From: Megascapheus bottae
Taxonomy: Eukaryota; Chordata; Mammalia; Rodentia; Geomyidae
Length of the DNA stretch: 64,000 nucleotides
Assembly (NCBI GenBank): GCA_024803745.1
Contig: JANJXV010000189.1
Span: forward strand, 1,750,861-1,814,860
Direction: 5' to 3'
The position numbers and the translations under genes are program-made. Below the pieces are notes generated by a model. That model was given only the letters and a program-made list of their open reading frames with translations, had not been told where the DNA came from and ran no database searches. Shown in pieces: positions 10,266 to 22,700 of the stretch; the first letter of the stretch is position 1, and each line of letters starts with the position of its first letter.

Positions 10266-12640
10266 CACTGGCACCATGAAATTCTGTTTACATGGAATGG
10301 TGGGCATTTAACCCTTCAATTAAGAAAATTTCCAAAAAATTTCCTACAATCAGTATCTCTGTCACAGGGTATCTTTCCTGGAGGAATTTCAAGAAACCAC
10401 CTTGTGTCCTCCCCACTAAAGTTTTAAAAGAGGATTTACAGGAAGGAGTGCAGCCAAGTGTATGAAAACACTTGGTTATGAAAAAATTTACTGCAGTAGC
10501 ATTCCTTGAAGATACCCTGACATAATTAATGACCCATACTTGTTGATAGTCAATGGAGTGGCATACTTAGGAGCAGAGCCTGAGTTAGGAAGTCTGGTTC
10601 TAAGCTGCATGTCAGCTATGTGGTCTGCAGTAACTCAGACCCATAGGACATGTCTGCCTTTTTAGTCACATTCTTTTAATGTTGTTTGCTAAAGTGCCCT
10701 GCTGGGAGAAAATATTTTCAAAGCACACTGAAATCATTTACTGCTAATAATCTTTGTCCAAAGCAGATTATGCTCCTCAGATCATAATTTCAGGAGAGAA
10801 AGTATATGTGTGTATGGAGAGGAGACTGTACATTTGTAAAATGCCCTAGGTGTTTTATGTTGTGTTTGAAGTTGTCTACAGGGCTCTCTGATGAATGGCA
10901 TTGTCTCACAGTCCTGCCAGGGGCACCCAGGAGAGCCAAGTACAGCCACAGGACTCAGTGCTTTGGAGCAGAAGCCTCTCAAAGGCTCCTTCAGTTCTGT
11001 GTATAAAGAAGGGTTTCTGGTAAGTATCTGAGAAAAGGCTGCTCTGCCTGCCTTCTGAATTTTATTTCACAGAATTGTACAATCTTGACAATGAGAAATA
11101 TATGGATTCTTTCAGAAACTGGGGTTTGGTGGGTTGCTGAATGTAGCAGGGACTGGAAAGTCTTGTGGCAGGAATGCTGTGGGGAGTCTGGCTTGCAGCA
11201 GAGGGAAGCTTTGTTCTTGGTCTGTGCTGTCTTGGTTTGTCTTGTCTGTGCTCCGTACACTAAGAATACGTCCTCTGGCCTTTGACTGTCTGTGCCTAGG
11301 AAGCTGACTATGCTCAGTATCTCAGGAGGATGAGACTTTAACAGATTCCAACAATGAAGAGTGTTGGAACCAAAGGGAAACTCCATTTAGTAAAGCAAAC
11401 CTGAGGAAGAGTCCCAAGAACCACAAGAAAGTAATAGGCTAGCTGAGAATTGAGAACAGTGCTATGATACAGAAAATAGCGAACATAGCTTCCCTGGAGG
11501 GAAAGGATGAGCCCCACCCAGGGGAACTCCACAACTGACCAGCAGACCTCACTGTGAGGGAAATTCATGACTCTACCAAGCATTAAAAGCTGTTTTTACA
11601 ATTTGACTGGGCACTGATCCATGTAGACATCACACGAAACACCTGTTGACTTCTTATAACAAGGATAGTGACACTACTGGGCTATCTTGTATAAGGGAAA
11701 CCTTGAAACTGAGCTACCCACAGTCTCAGATCTCACTAACATTCTAACTTTCTATGTTCACTACTGAGAGAAGCCTTCCTTCTACTCAAATATAAATCAT
11801 GTGATCGAGTAAATTTGTTTATACATATTCACACACATGCACATATATACATACATATACTTGCACACTCACCAAAAGATACATCAGAATAGAGACATAA
11901 ATATTGACTTTTATGTGCATGTTCAACTTGCTTTCTGTTGGTTTGTGGTAGTTTTGTTGCTTACTAATTTCAATTTGTAGACTTTCTTCTGTACATCTCA
12001 TATAGGCTATTTAATATTTAGGGTTTGCTTTTCATATATTCCATTTACTTACATTTTAGTTCTGCTTCTCTCTGCCTCCGCACACTTCCCCCAAGTTATC
12101 ATGGCTAAACGACAACACCTTCCTTACATTATTGAATTTTAAATGGTACTTTGTTATCTTTCTATAATCCTTTCTCATTTGTACTTTTCTTCTAAATACA
12201 AGAACTCTTTTTCTTGGTCAAATTTCCTCTTACTCCTGTCCCCCAAATGTAACCTTCCTCATTATATGCAGTGTTTCTGGATTTATAGATGGTTCAAATA
12301 CCATGCTTCTTTTTTGTTTTTATTTTAATCTCTTGTGTTGTTTCCAGTTTGCTTAGGTTGCTTTGTTTTTCTTCCCTTATTTGTTTTTTGCATGTGTATA
12401 TTTCCTATTCAATTCCTTACATTTCACCTTTTCCCTCTCTATTCCAACATGGCATTAGTAAGATTACTTTTGTACCTCACTCCATATTTCATGGTATGTC
12501 TCATAGACATTTCCTAATAGGCTCATGTTGGACACCTTACAACCATTTATAACCAAATACCAAGGATTATCATTTCATTTATTACACTGCCTTCTTTCCA
12601 TTTTAACCTTGATGATGCATCTTTATTTCTGTCGTTATCT
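10266..12640. other. Intergenic sequence without recognised gene
   Basis: Open frames here are short and match nothing I recognise. The stretch from about 12000 to 12640 is T-rich and may be old L1 3' sequence in antisense, but I cannot anchor it. No CNTNAP3 exon continues the copy A relic. Confidence 0.4.
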
Positions 12641-12652
12641 AAAGATATTGCA

Positions 12653-12778
12653 TGGGGGGGGAGGGAAATGGGTACGAAGACATGTGAAAGGGTCTCAATG
12701 TATGTGAATTAATGCACCTTCTATCTGGCAAATATCATGTAACCCTTTTACTAATTACAATAAAAAATGCAAAAAAAT
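12653..12778 (+). mobile_element. Very short 5'-truncated L1 3' end
   Basis: Begins in the G-run of the L1 3' UTR and matches the last bases of the L1s at 35660-35790 and 62440-62550, ending in CAATAAAAAATGCAAAAAAA. Exact 12-bp flanking repeats AAAGATATTGCA (12641-12652, 12779-12790) define the insertion. Confidence 0.92.
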
Positions 12779-13908
12779 AAAGATATTGCAGTAATAGTAG
12801 TGAATAGTGTTCATTAGAGATTTCCATAAATGAAAGGTGATAACCTGATAACCACTGTAGCTATAGTAGCTATAGGAAAGCTTCCTCATCCAAAGCCCCA
12901 ATGTGTTCCACCTACAATATCATGATGATTTGGCAAATGAGACCCCTACCTCTAATCTAGTAACAAGAAAATGCATCCTAACCCAGTCATGTGCAAGTAG
13001 CCACCAAAGCACACCACACATCATAGCCTCTACCAAAACTTGCCTCTGGGATGTATGGATACCAGAAAAGAAGCACTGGATTCATAAATAAACAGGGCAT
13101 CAATTCTGCCTCAACAGCCTGTACATAATCCCAACTGAAGGACTTAAGTGGTAGTGAAAAGAAAGAAAGTTAAAACAAGAAACTCAGTGAAAGCATGAAA
13201 AGACTGATTAAAGAAAGCAAACAGGTAGTGTTGCAATAACTGAGAGAATAGAAAGCTGTTTCCAGTCATTGACAAAGGAACGCAAATGGATAGCAGAGTT
13301 ATCACTTGAGAAGGTAATGGATGATATCCAAATATCAATTAAAAATCCTGGAAATGAAGCATTCAGTCATCCATGTGGAACTCTTAAAGAATCAAATTGA
13401 ACCCGTTGTGAGTTGGTGTATAACTAATGTCAGAAATTAGAGTTTATAGTAGATGTTCAACATTAATAAAAAAATTAAGGTTAAATGGAATTTAGAAGAC
13501 CTTAGAGACTCTTATCAAATTCGATCTGAAGAAACTTGGGGACAGGAGAATGAGAAGTAATATACACAGAAGATAATGAGAGTCTGCAAATAATAAGTTC
13601 AGAAAAATTCCCTAAACTGAAGCAGGACAGAATCATCCATGTATAAACAGGCTTGCAGATCACCAAAAAGGCAAGATGAGCAATACATCCCAAGGTAATT
13701 ATGTTTAAAATCAGGATATACATACTGAGAGAATGTGAAATGCCACAAAGGAGAGACAATCTATAATGAGGAATTTGTTAGAATACTACCAGACTTGTCA
13801 ACATAAAGTAAATGAAGAGAGGGGATGGAAAGACACAGTTCAGGCTCTGAAAGATAACAATTGCCAGTCTGACCTAGAGCAGTCTGACTCAAGTATAAAG
13901 AAGACTTC

Positions 13909-14056
13909 GCCTGGGGGTGGAAGAAGGGAAAGTGGGAGAAAAACATGGGAAAATGTATCAGTGTTCAAAAATTATTATACCCACTACCCAATGAATTTAA
14001 CTGTAACCCCTCTATACATCACCATGATAATAAAATACAATTAAAAATGGGGGGAA
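13909..14056 (+). mobile_element. Short L1 3' end of a second 3'-UTR type
   Basis: Ends TGTAACCCCTCTATACATCA then an ATAAAATACAATT tail. It is flanked by exact 12-bp repeats AAAGAAGACTTC (13897-13908, 14057-14068). The 3' sequence differs from the AATTACAATAAAAA type seen elsewhere in the window. Confidence 0.88.
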
Positions 14057-14429
14057 AAAGAAGACTTCACATGACAAACAAAACTAAAAGAATTCAGGAC
14101 TAAGAAGCCAGCATATTAAGGCTAACAAAGGAAATCCTACCCATGGATTTGTTTAACTAAAAATACAAACCCCTATAAGATGAGTAAACTAGTAACAGGA
14201 TAGAAAGGTAGCAAGCATGTTAAATACAACAGAAGGAAAGAAAGAAATACACTTTTTTAAAAAAATAGGATCATTGTTGTTTGGCTTTATTTTCCCATGT
14301 TTCAAATATCAATATATAAGTTTTATACTTCATTTTAAAAAGCAATTCTGCTGGATACCAAAGAACAAAAGAGTCAGGTTCCAAAAGTATGTGAATGGTA
14401 AGGTATTATTTAACATACTGAATATTCTA

Positions 14430-14640
14430 AATTTAAAAAAATTTAATGTATTTTTATTGTCAGGGTGATGTACAGAGGGGTTATGGTTACATTCATCAGG
14501 TAATGGGTACATTACTTCATTTTTTAAAAAATTGTATTGTAGGGATAGTGTGTAGAAGGGTTACAGTTATGTTTGTCAGGTAGTAGGTACATTACTTCTC
14601 GAACCTTGATACCCCTTCTCATGTTTTTGTCCCCCTTTCC
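14430..14640 (-). mobile_element. Two stacked antisense L1 3' ends
   Basis: Two successive antisense copies of the same L1 3' terminus. GGTTATGGTTACATTCATCA near 14479 is followed by GGTTACAGTTATGTTTGTCA near 14558, each ending in ATTACTTC. They are separated by T/A-rich tail sequence, as if one inserted into the tail of the other. Confidence 0.75.
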
Positions 14641-16300
14641 CTCCCAAAACATGTCTTTTCATAATACATTTTTACATTTGCAATGAGTGTGAATGTTCTT
14701 AACCATCCAATCAAAATATGTAAATTGTCCAAAACACATTCAGGTTTATTAAACAATGATTTCTTGACAAGCACTAATAGATCTCATCATAATGTACTAG
14801 ACTTCATTACCAACTCTCAAAAAGGTATCCATTATCCAAACAAAGCATAACCCAAGAAAGGACAGTGCAGAACAACTGCAAACTTCAGACACATCTACAG
14901 AGCATTTCAGCCACTAGCTACACAGTACACATCCTTCTCAGCAGCCCATGGAATATTTTCCTAAAAAGACATACAACAAATTTTAGCAAATAAAGTAAAA
15001 ATGAAATGAATCCTTTTATCATATCTACTGGAATTAAACCAGAAAGCCACAACCAAAGATGATGCTGAAAATATGCAAACACATGAACACTGACAACATG
15101 AACAGTACTCATTGATAGTGCCTGAAGAAAGAAAGGGAAACTCAGCATTCTCCTACCATCTAGTCTAAATGAGTGGAATGCCTATCAGAATCTTTGGAAT
15201 ACAGCAAGAATGTCACTAAGGGGAAAATTATATGAAGTTATGTGTATGAACATTAGGGAGACAGAAAAAACATGAGAGGGATGGGGAAGAGACAGTGAGA
15301 TTTTTTCTTTTGCACATGTATAGTTTCCATTCAGAAAATGACCCTTAAAGAGAGATAAAAACAAATATATATATATATTCTACTTTAAATTTGGTGATAT
15401 ATTTCTTCATTTCTGCAAATTCATAAGTATCATGAAAAGTTAATAGATTTAATGTACTCAGAAAAATTTGAAGAGCTGAAAACACTGGACTTGGAAAAAG
15501 TTTAATGATATATCTCAAACTGAGGGAAGTACCAGATGCAAAATGAATATTGTAAACAACTTAAGAAGAGAAAGATTTAGATGCTTTCTGAAGAAAACTA
15601 CAAGTTGATGAAACAAATTTTGAGAAAATAAGATGTGTACTCCTCTAATTTGGCAAAAAGAAGAGAAGTGACTCAAAATTAGAATTAAAAAGGAAACATT
15701 TCAATAAATTTCAGTGAAAAAGAGTCAGGAAGAAATACTTAAGCTTAAAATCAAATGCCTAAAAGTGAATACCTTTCTAGACCTACCTTAGGGACGTAAC
15801 GAAAATCTAACCAAGAGGCAACAATGACATGGAAACAGTAATGAACAGTATCCTAATACCCATATCAAGTAGCTGCCTCCAGTTCCCAAATATAGTGCTG
15901 GGCATCCCAGGCAATGCCACATCGCAGTCAATTCTGTGTTGTACTCCTTGTCTTTCCATGTCTTGTCATTATAGAAGTGCCCTAGTGATGGGTGTTAACT
16001 TGCTTACCAAATGACATTCAGATACCTCTGAACATGTCCCCATATACTGGAGCGACTCAACAATTAGGGATACAGGTGAGGGAAATAGGTTTGCATCCAG
16101 TGCCACATCTCTTTGGTAGTTGGAACAGATTACTAAGCCCAGCTATATACTCTCAGACTTACGTGGTGACAGTTGACTTATATGGCTAGTGTGAATGGGT
16201 AGGATTATATACAGCTGTATTTGTGGCTTAGTTGTCAAGTGTTTGTGCACAGGGGACATTTGGGAATGTCTTTTGTGAGGGAACGACTCAGATGAACATC
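14641..16300. other. A/T-rich intergenic sequence
   Basis: No gene recognised. The stretch from 14700 to 15800 is A-rich and may derive from an ancient repeat. A short (TA)n tract lies near 15366. Sequence from about 16200 onward is the presumed 5' flank of the RalGDS-like gene. Confidence 0.4.
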
Positions 16301-16313
16301 CCTGTAGAGGAGA

Positions 16314-16372
16314 TGACCTCACTTCCTTGATGAAAGATCAGGTAGAACTCAGAACCCTGTTGCCTAGGTAGC
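16314..16372 (+). promoter_or_regulatory. Possible CRE-like and X-box-like sites upstream of RalGDS-like gene
   Basis: TGACCTCA (16314-16321) is one base from the palindromic CRE. GTTGCCTAGGTAGC (16359-16372) resembles an RFX X-box with one half imperfect. Both lie within 120 bases upstream of the proposed start codon at 16430. CREM and RFX2 use such sites in male germ cells, but function here is only inferred. Confidence 0.25.
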
Positions 16373-16429
16373 CAGAATGCACAACAGCCCCAGCCAGTTC
16401 ACTGGTCTTGAGACTGTGGAGAGAGAAAG

Positions 16430-16680
16430 ATGTTGTCGTGCTGCTGTCTCCCAAGTTGTCTTGGCTCATGCCTGAGAGAGGACCAAAGAGGGGGCCTCGC
16501 CCGTGTCTGTAGACGCTGGGTCACCCCCCAACCCCATCCCGCTGAGAGATTTCCCCAGGTGAACACCAAGTGTCAGTTAAAGGACAGCAAGTCAATACCT
16601 GGTCATCATTACCTCTGTCTATCTCTGTCTCTGTAACTGTGTGTGTGTGTGTGTGTGTGTGTCTGTGTGTGTGTGTGTGT

Positions 16681-16721
<41 letters not shown>

Positions 16722-19700
16722 CTCCCTTTTCTAGTTTGACTAGATTATGTGCTACCTGTAGAATTTGAGTTCACCTTCCTTGATCCCATTCTAGGATGAA
16801 AATCAAATGACAATGGGTGAACCCCGAAGGGCAGAGACACTCAATTCAGGCACACTGGAAGAGTTGGTGGACCACTTGGTGCCTGCCCAGCTGATGGGGG
16901 AACCCTTCTTTGTCCCTACCTTTCTGTCTAGCTACAGAAGGTTTACCAGCCCCCAGCAGGTGTTGGACCTGCTGTTCAAAAGGTGAGTGAGCACTTTGTT
17001 CAAGATCAGGGGACCACTAAGCAGGACCTGGGAAATGGCCTGAAACTCTGAGCCCAAATTTGATCCAAGGAAGTGGCGTCTTCCAAAAATCACTGTCTTA
17101 GTCTACTGCCAGAACCGTATGGTTTGAGCCTTGGCAGTTTTTGCCCAGCCTGGCCCACTAGAGCAGGCTGCACCTCTTCTTTGGGACCTGTTTCCCTTAG
17201 AAAGCAGGTCTAGCCTCCAGCAGCACTTGCCCAATGCCTCAGAGAAAGCAGACTCCATTTGGAAAAGGGGACTTCTCATTCTAAGAGGAGTGCCTCTAAC
17301 CAGTATGTAGACATCCTGGCACACTGGATTAACAGAAGGAGTTGGTTGGGCTCTTCCATATTATCAAGAGTTATGAGTTATGAAGCAGATTCTCAGGCAC
17401 TGAGCATGGTTGAGTGAAAAGAGCAGGAACGCTCTAATGCTGTGAAATGCAAGACATGGGGAGATGGCCAGTAACACTAAACATTCTAAACAGGTTCTGC
17501 CGTTGTGATGTCCCCCTGGACTCCTGTGGAGAGGCTGAAATCCTTCCCTATTACTCTGAGAAGACTATCCCACAAGACCAGCTCAGAAAGTGAGTGGGCC
17601 TTCGGTTCAAAGACTGGACACATCTGTCTCCGTGTGAGGATATTGTGTGCCCAATAGAAAGGACACACAGTGCCCAAATCTCTTGTGATTCTTTTTTAAA
17701 TAGTTCTTTTTAATGATCTTTACATAGTTGTACAAAGGAGTTGTCATTCACCAAACACTTTATGAATGCAGTGTATGCTGATCAATGTCACCTCTTTCAG
17801 CATTCTCACCCACTACTACCAACTCATCCCTACCCTTATCCTAATTTTAGATTATATATTAAAACTTGTGCTATTTAGCAGAGCAGTTTATATTGTACAA
17901 TGCATCTTGAACTGTGTCATCACTTCAACTTCTTCATCGTTCTACAACCCGTCATATCGCTTGCATTTCTCAAGTCTGTAGAATGTACAATGAATTTTTG
18001 CCTGTGTTCTCCCCACTTTTCCCATTTATTCTTTTATTGTTTTCCCCTTATCCCCACCCTATCCTCTTGCAAGTATTCCTTGTTGGGCTTTGACTTAGTC
18101 TTTTAAAATAATTACACTGTTTGTGCTCTCTATCAAACTTTAGCTAATTCATTGGATACCCTTGCTTTCCACCCAGTATGTTTATTTATAGCTTTATAGT
18201 TTCTGGATCTGACTTAATGCATTTTTTCTAAGTCATTCCACACTACAATATCATTCTTGCTGATGGACTCCATTGTTAATATATACCACATTTTCTTGAT
18301 CTGTCTGTTTATTGAAGGGCAACTGGACTGATTCCATATATAGACTATGGTAAATAAATCTGTAATGAACATGGTTGTGCTTGTAGCTTTAGTGTGACCT
18401 TTTTGTGTTCTATTGAATACATGATCAAGAATCGAATTGTTGGGTCATAGAATAGCTCTATGTTTAATTTTTTGAGGAACTTCCATACTGTTTTCCACAG
18501 TGGACAAACAAGTTTACCCTCCCACCAACAGTGTAATAGAGTTCATTTGTATCCATATTCATGCCAGTATTTGTTATTGTTAGTTTTCTTGATATTGGCC
18601 ACTTTAACTGGCATGAGGTAGAATCTTCTAAATGTAGTTTTGATTTGCATTTCCTTTATAGCCTGAGATGTTGAACATTTCTTCAGGTGTCTATTGGCCA
18701 TTTTTATTTCTGAGAATTCTGTCTTTACCTTATCAGTCCATTTGTTAATTGGATTGCTGAATTTGGGAGGTTTATTTGATAGGGATTTATTATTTTGAGC
18801 ACTTATGTATATTTTGGATATTAAGCCATTGTATGATGTAGGCTTTCTATATAGCTTGTTAGCTATGTCCCTTGCCTGCAGAAACTTTAAATTGTGAAGA
18901 AATCCCATTTATCTAGTCTTTCTTTGATTTCTTGTGATTCTGGATCTTTGTTTGAAAGTTCTGACATGTGTCTAGGAGCTCAAATGTTTCCATCCCCCTT
19001 TCCTGTGATGTTTTCATAATTTCTGTCTTGACATTGTCTGCTCCATTTTGAATTGATTCTGGTGCTATGATGTATAAGGCTCTAGTTTCAATTTTCTGCC
19101 AGTTTTTTCAGCTGCCTTTCTTTCGACCTATATTTTACTAGCGTGTTGAGGTGAAAGTATTTGCCTGGAAGAGAAAGGCATGAGACAGCAGGTAGATATC
19201 TGAGCCTCAGGGAACCCAAGGATGCCTAGGGCTCAGAAGTAACCACTGGAAGAATCAGTCCCCTATAGAGCCTATTTCAGCCAGACTGACCCAGCATTTA
19301 TTAGGGGACACAAACAAGTTTGGAGACCTTGCTCCTGGCTAATGAACCCTCAGTGAGAGCCAGGGTCAGGCTGTGTCTTCAGAACAGTGTGGTAGGATGA
19401 CACATAGCTCACAGATAATCGGGCAGAAGATTCACCAGCTGAGGTGTCATTGTGATAAGCCATTTAGACAATGTATTTAGTGTGGAGAGGTTAGAGAGGT
19501 TGAAATGTGGGGCTTCTTAAAGACAGAGCTGCTCACAGTATTGATCTTGGGATCCTTCCCTGGATATTATCTGTGGCTCCTGCCTAGCTTACCTGGCCTG
19601 AAAATGCGTCCATAGGCAAAGTGGCTTGGGATTAGGGTCCACTGAATACTGGATTCATAGAGACAGGCCTCATGCTTGTCCCATCATGGGTGCTCAGGGG

Positions 19701-22700
19701 GGACAATGGGAAGAGGGAGAGGACAGGACTCTGACTCAGCTGCATACCTATGTCCTCCCAGTGCCATTTCCTGCATCTTGGGCACCTGGCTGGATCTGTA
19801 CTCAGAGGATTTCTGCCAACCTCTGCAACGTTCATGCTTGAAGAAGCTAATGGTTTACCTGCAATCGTACATGCCTGGTTCAGATGTGGAATGTCGTGCC
19901 AACATGCTCCTCGCCCAGATGGAAGCCCTGGAGCCCAAGAAGGCTGAGTCTGAGGGTGCGAAGCCAGAGCTGGGAGGAGGGCACAAAGAAGGGGAGTTGG
20001 GGCAGGGTTTCTCTGGTTGGAATATTTAAGTGTGGCATAGGACTAGACTTAAGGAGGATCCTGAAAGACACAGTGGGTAGGAGGTGGTTTTAGAAGGTAA
20101 TCTGTTGACAGTAAGGAACTGAACATTTCTTAGCACATGGTATCTTCTCTGGCTTTGAAAAAAAACGTAGAATGACACTGTAATGTGAAGAATCTTGTGT
20201 CCTCCTGCAGGTCTTTTACCAGCCCAAAATGCTTATGAAGAGCTGAAGCCAACTCAGTCTGCAGCTATTGTTCCCTGCCTAACAGGAGAGCCAGCTCCAC
20301 CCATGGCTCTGATGCCTGGCCTAGTTGGAGTAAATGGCTCTAGTTCTGAGCTGGAGCCCAATTCAGGTTTAGGACAAGCCTTAGTTAGGGTGCCAAGCCA
20401 AGAAGGAGAATTGGAATCAGAGCCAGCTCCAGCTGTGGCTCTGGAGCCCAGCTCAGCAGGAGAACCCTCATCAGCTAGCTCAGACCCAGAGTCAGTTCCA
20501 CCTGTGGCTCTGGTGTCCAGCTCAGCAGGAGAACCCTCATCAGCTAGCTCAGACCCAGAGCCAGCTCCAGCTGTGGCTCTGGAGCCCAGCTCAGCAGGAG
20601 AACCCTCATCAGCTAGCTCGGACCCAGAGCCAGCTCCAGCTGTGGCTCTGGAGCCCAGCTCAGCAGGAGAACCCTCATCAGCTAGCTCAGATCCAGAGCC
20701 AGCTCCAGCTGTGGCTCTGGTGCTCAGCTCAGCAGGAGAACCCTCATCAGCTAGCCCAGCTGTGGCTCTGGTGCCCAGCTCAGCAGGAGAACCCTCATCA
20801 GCCTTCCCAGCTGTGGCTCTGGTGTCCAGCTCAGCAGGAGAACCCTCATCAGCTAGCTCAGACCCAGAGCCAGCTCCAGCTGTGGCTCTGGTGCCCAGCT
20901 CAGCAGGGGAACCCTCATCAGCTAGCTCAGACCCAGAGCCAGCTCCAGCTGTGGCTCAGGAGCCCAGCTCAGCAGGAGAACCCTCATCAGCTAGCTCAGA
21001 CCCAGAGCCAGCTCCAGCTTTGGCTCAGGAGCCCAGCTCAGCAGGAGAACCCTCATCAGCTAGCTCAGACCCAGAGCCAGCTCCAGCTGTGGCTCTGGTG
21101 TCCAGCTCAGCAGGAGAACCCTCATCAGCTAGCTCAGACCCAGAGCCAGCTCCAGCTGTGGCTCTGGTGTCCAGCTCAGCAGGAGAACCCTCGTCAGCTA
21201 GCTCAGACCCAGAGCCAGCTCCAGCTGTGGCTCTGGAGCCCAGCTCAGCAGGAGAACCCTCGTCAGCTAGCTCAGACCCAGAGGCAGCTCCAGCTGTGGC
21301 TCAGGAGCCCAGCTCAGCAGGAGAACCCTCATCAGCTAGCTCAGACCCAGAGCCAGCTCCAGCTGTGGCTCTGGTGTCCAGCTCAGCAGGAGAACCCTCA
21401 TCAGCTAGCTCAGACCCAGAGCCAGCTCCAGCTGTGGCTCTGGTGCCCAGCTCAGCAGGAGAACCAACACCATATGTAGAGCTGAAACAAGAGTCAGCCC
21501 CAGTACTTGCTGTTGAGCTGGAGCCAGTTCCTCTTATGGGTCAAGAGCCCAAGAGAAATGGAGAACCTATTCCCGAGCTGGAACCAGTGGCCTCAGGTTC
21601 CATTGATTCAGAGCCTAATGAGGCATCAGGTTCCTCAGGAGACCCTTCCAGTCTTCCTTGTGGAACCTCACAGAACTGGATGTACAAGGAGAAGTGTGAT
21701 TTCTTGGCCTTTCCTCCTGATCTGGTGGCAGAGCAGCTCACCATGATGGATGCGGTGAGGTCCTGGGCAGGGCTGAATGGAGGGTGGCGTACCCCCTTCA
21801 CTGCTGCTTTGTTCTGTAGTTGCTTCTCCAAGGGGCCATGGTATTGTCTAAATCCCAGCTTCACAATGCCTAACCACATCAAAAACAAACTTCTGACATG
21901 GAAAACACTAAAGCAGAGAGGAGACCCATTCCCTTCCCACTCACAGCCAGACTTATAGCTCATTCTTATGCCAAGAAGCCTCTCCAGCATTAGTTCCTTT
22001 TAGGCAGCTGTTGTATGAGAGGTTAGGGAAGACAAGATTGGCCTTTAAGGGAAGAAATCGCAAGTGTACCAGGAACCAGGCATGAGGTGGGGTGTGAGGG
22101 CAGATGCTTCTGGCCAGAGTCATTCACACAGAACTAATTTCTGCTTGATAGATTTTCCTTCCTTTGTTTCCTTCTGTGTATCTGGTTCTGGTTGTACTAA
22201 GTGCTTAGCACACGAGGTCTAGAGATTCCCATAGGCTCAGGTCACCTCATCCACTTCCCTAGCTCCATCACTTACTATAGTCATCGCACCATTACCTGGG
22301 CACTGCAATCTGTGACATGGCTAATGACACCATTCTCTTCTGCAGGAGCTATTCAAAAAGGTAGTGCCCTACCATTGCCTGGGCTCTATCTGGTCCAAAA
22401 GTGACAAGAAGGTCAAGGAGCACTTGGCCCCAACCATCTGGGCCAACATCACTCACTTCAACAATGTGTCCTCCTGCGTAATCACAAGCTGTCTGGGGGA
22501 CCATAGCATGACGGCACCAGACAGGAGACTTGTGGTGGAACACTGGATACATGTGGCCTGGGTATGATACAGATGTCCTCCAGGCACTCTCTTTTCAACC
22601 ACATATTCTCAGGATTTTTACTGGCTCCAGAGACCTGTGTGGATCCCAGTCCCTCCTTCCCACTTACAGTGATTCCACTAACAAGTCACTCATTCTCTAT

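Noticed and set aside
20444..21465. CRISPR-like array
   Set aside because: The units are contiguous, coding and lack spacers; the genome is mammalian.
20195..21958. A 587-codon open frame as a stand-alone gene
   Set aside because: Its ATG lies in the intron just before the acceptor at 20210, and its last 67 codons run past the donor at 21755. The homology shows it is exon 5 of the RalGDS-like gene.
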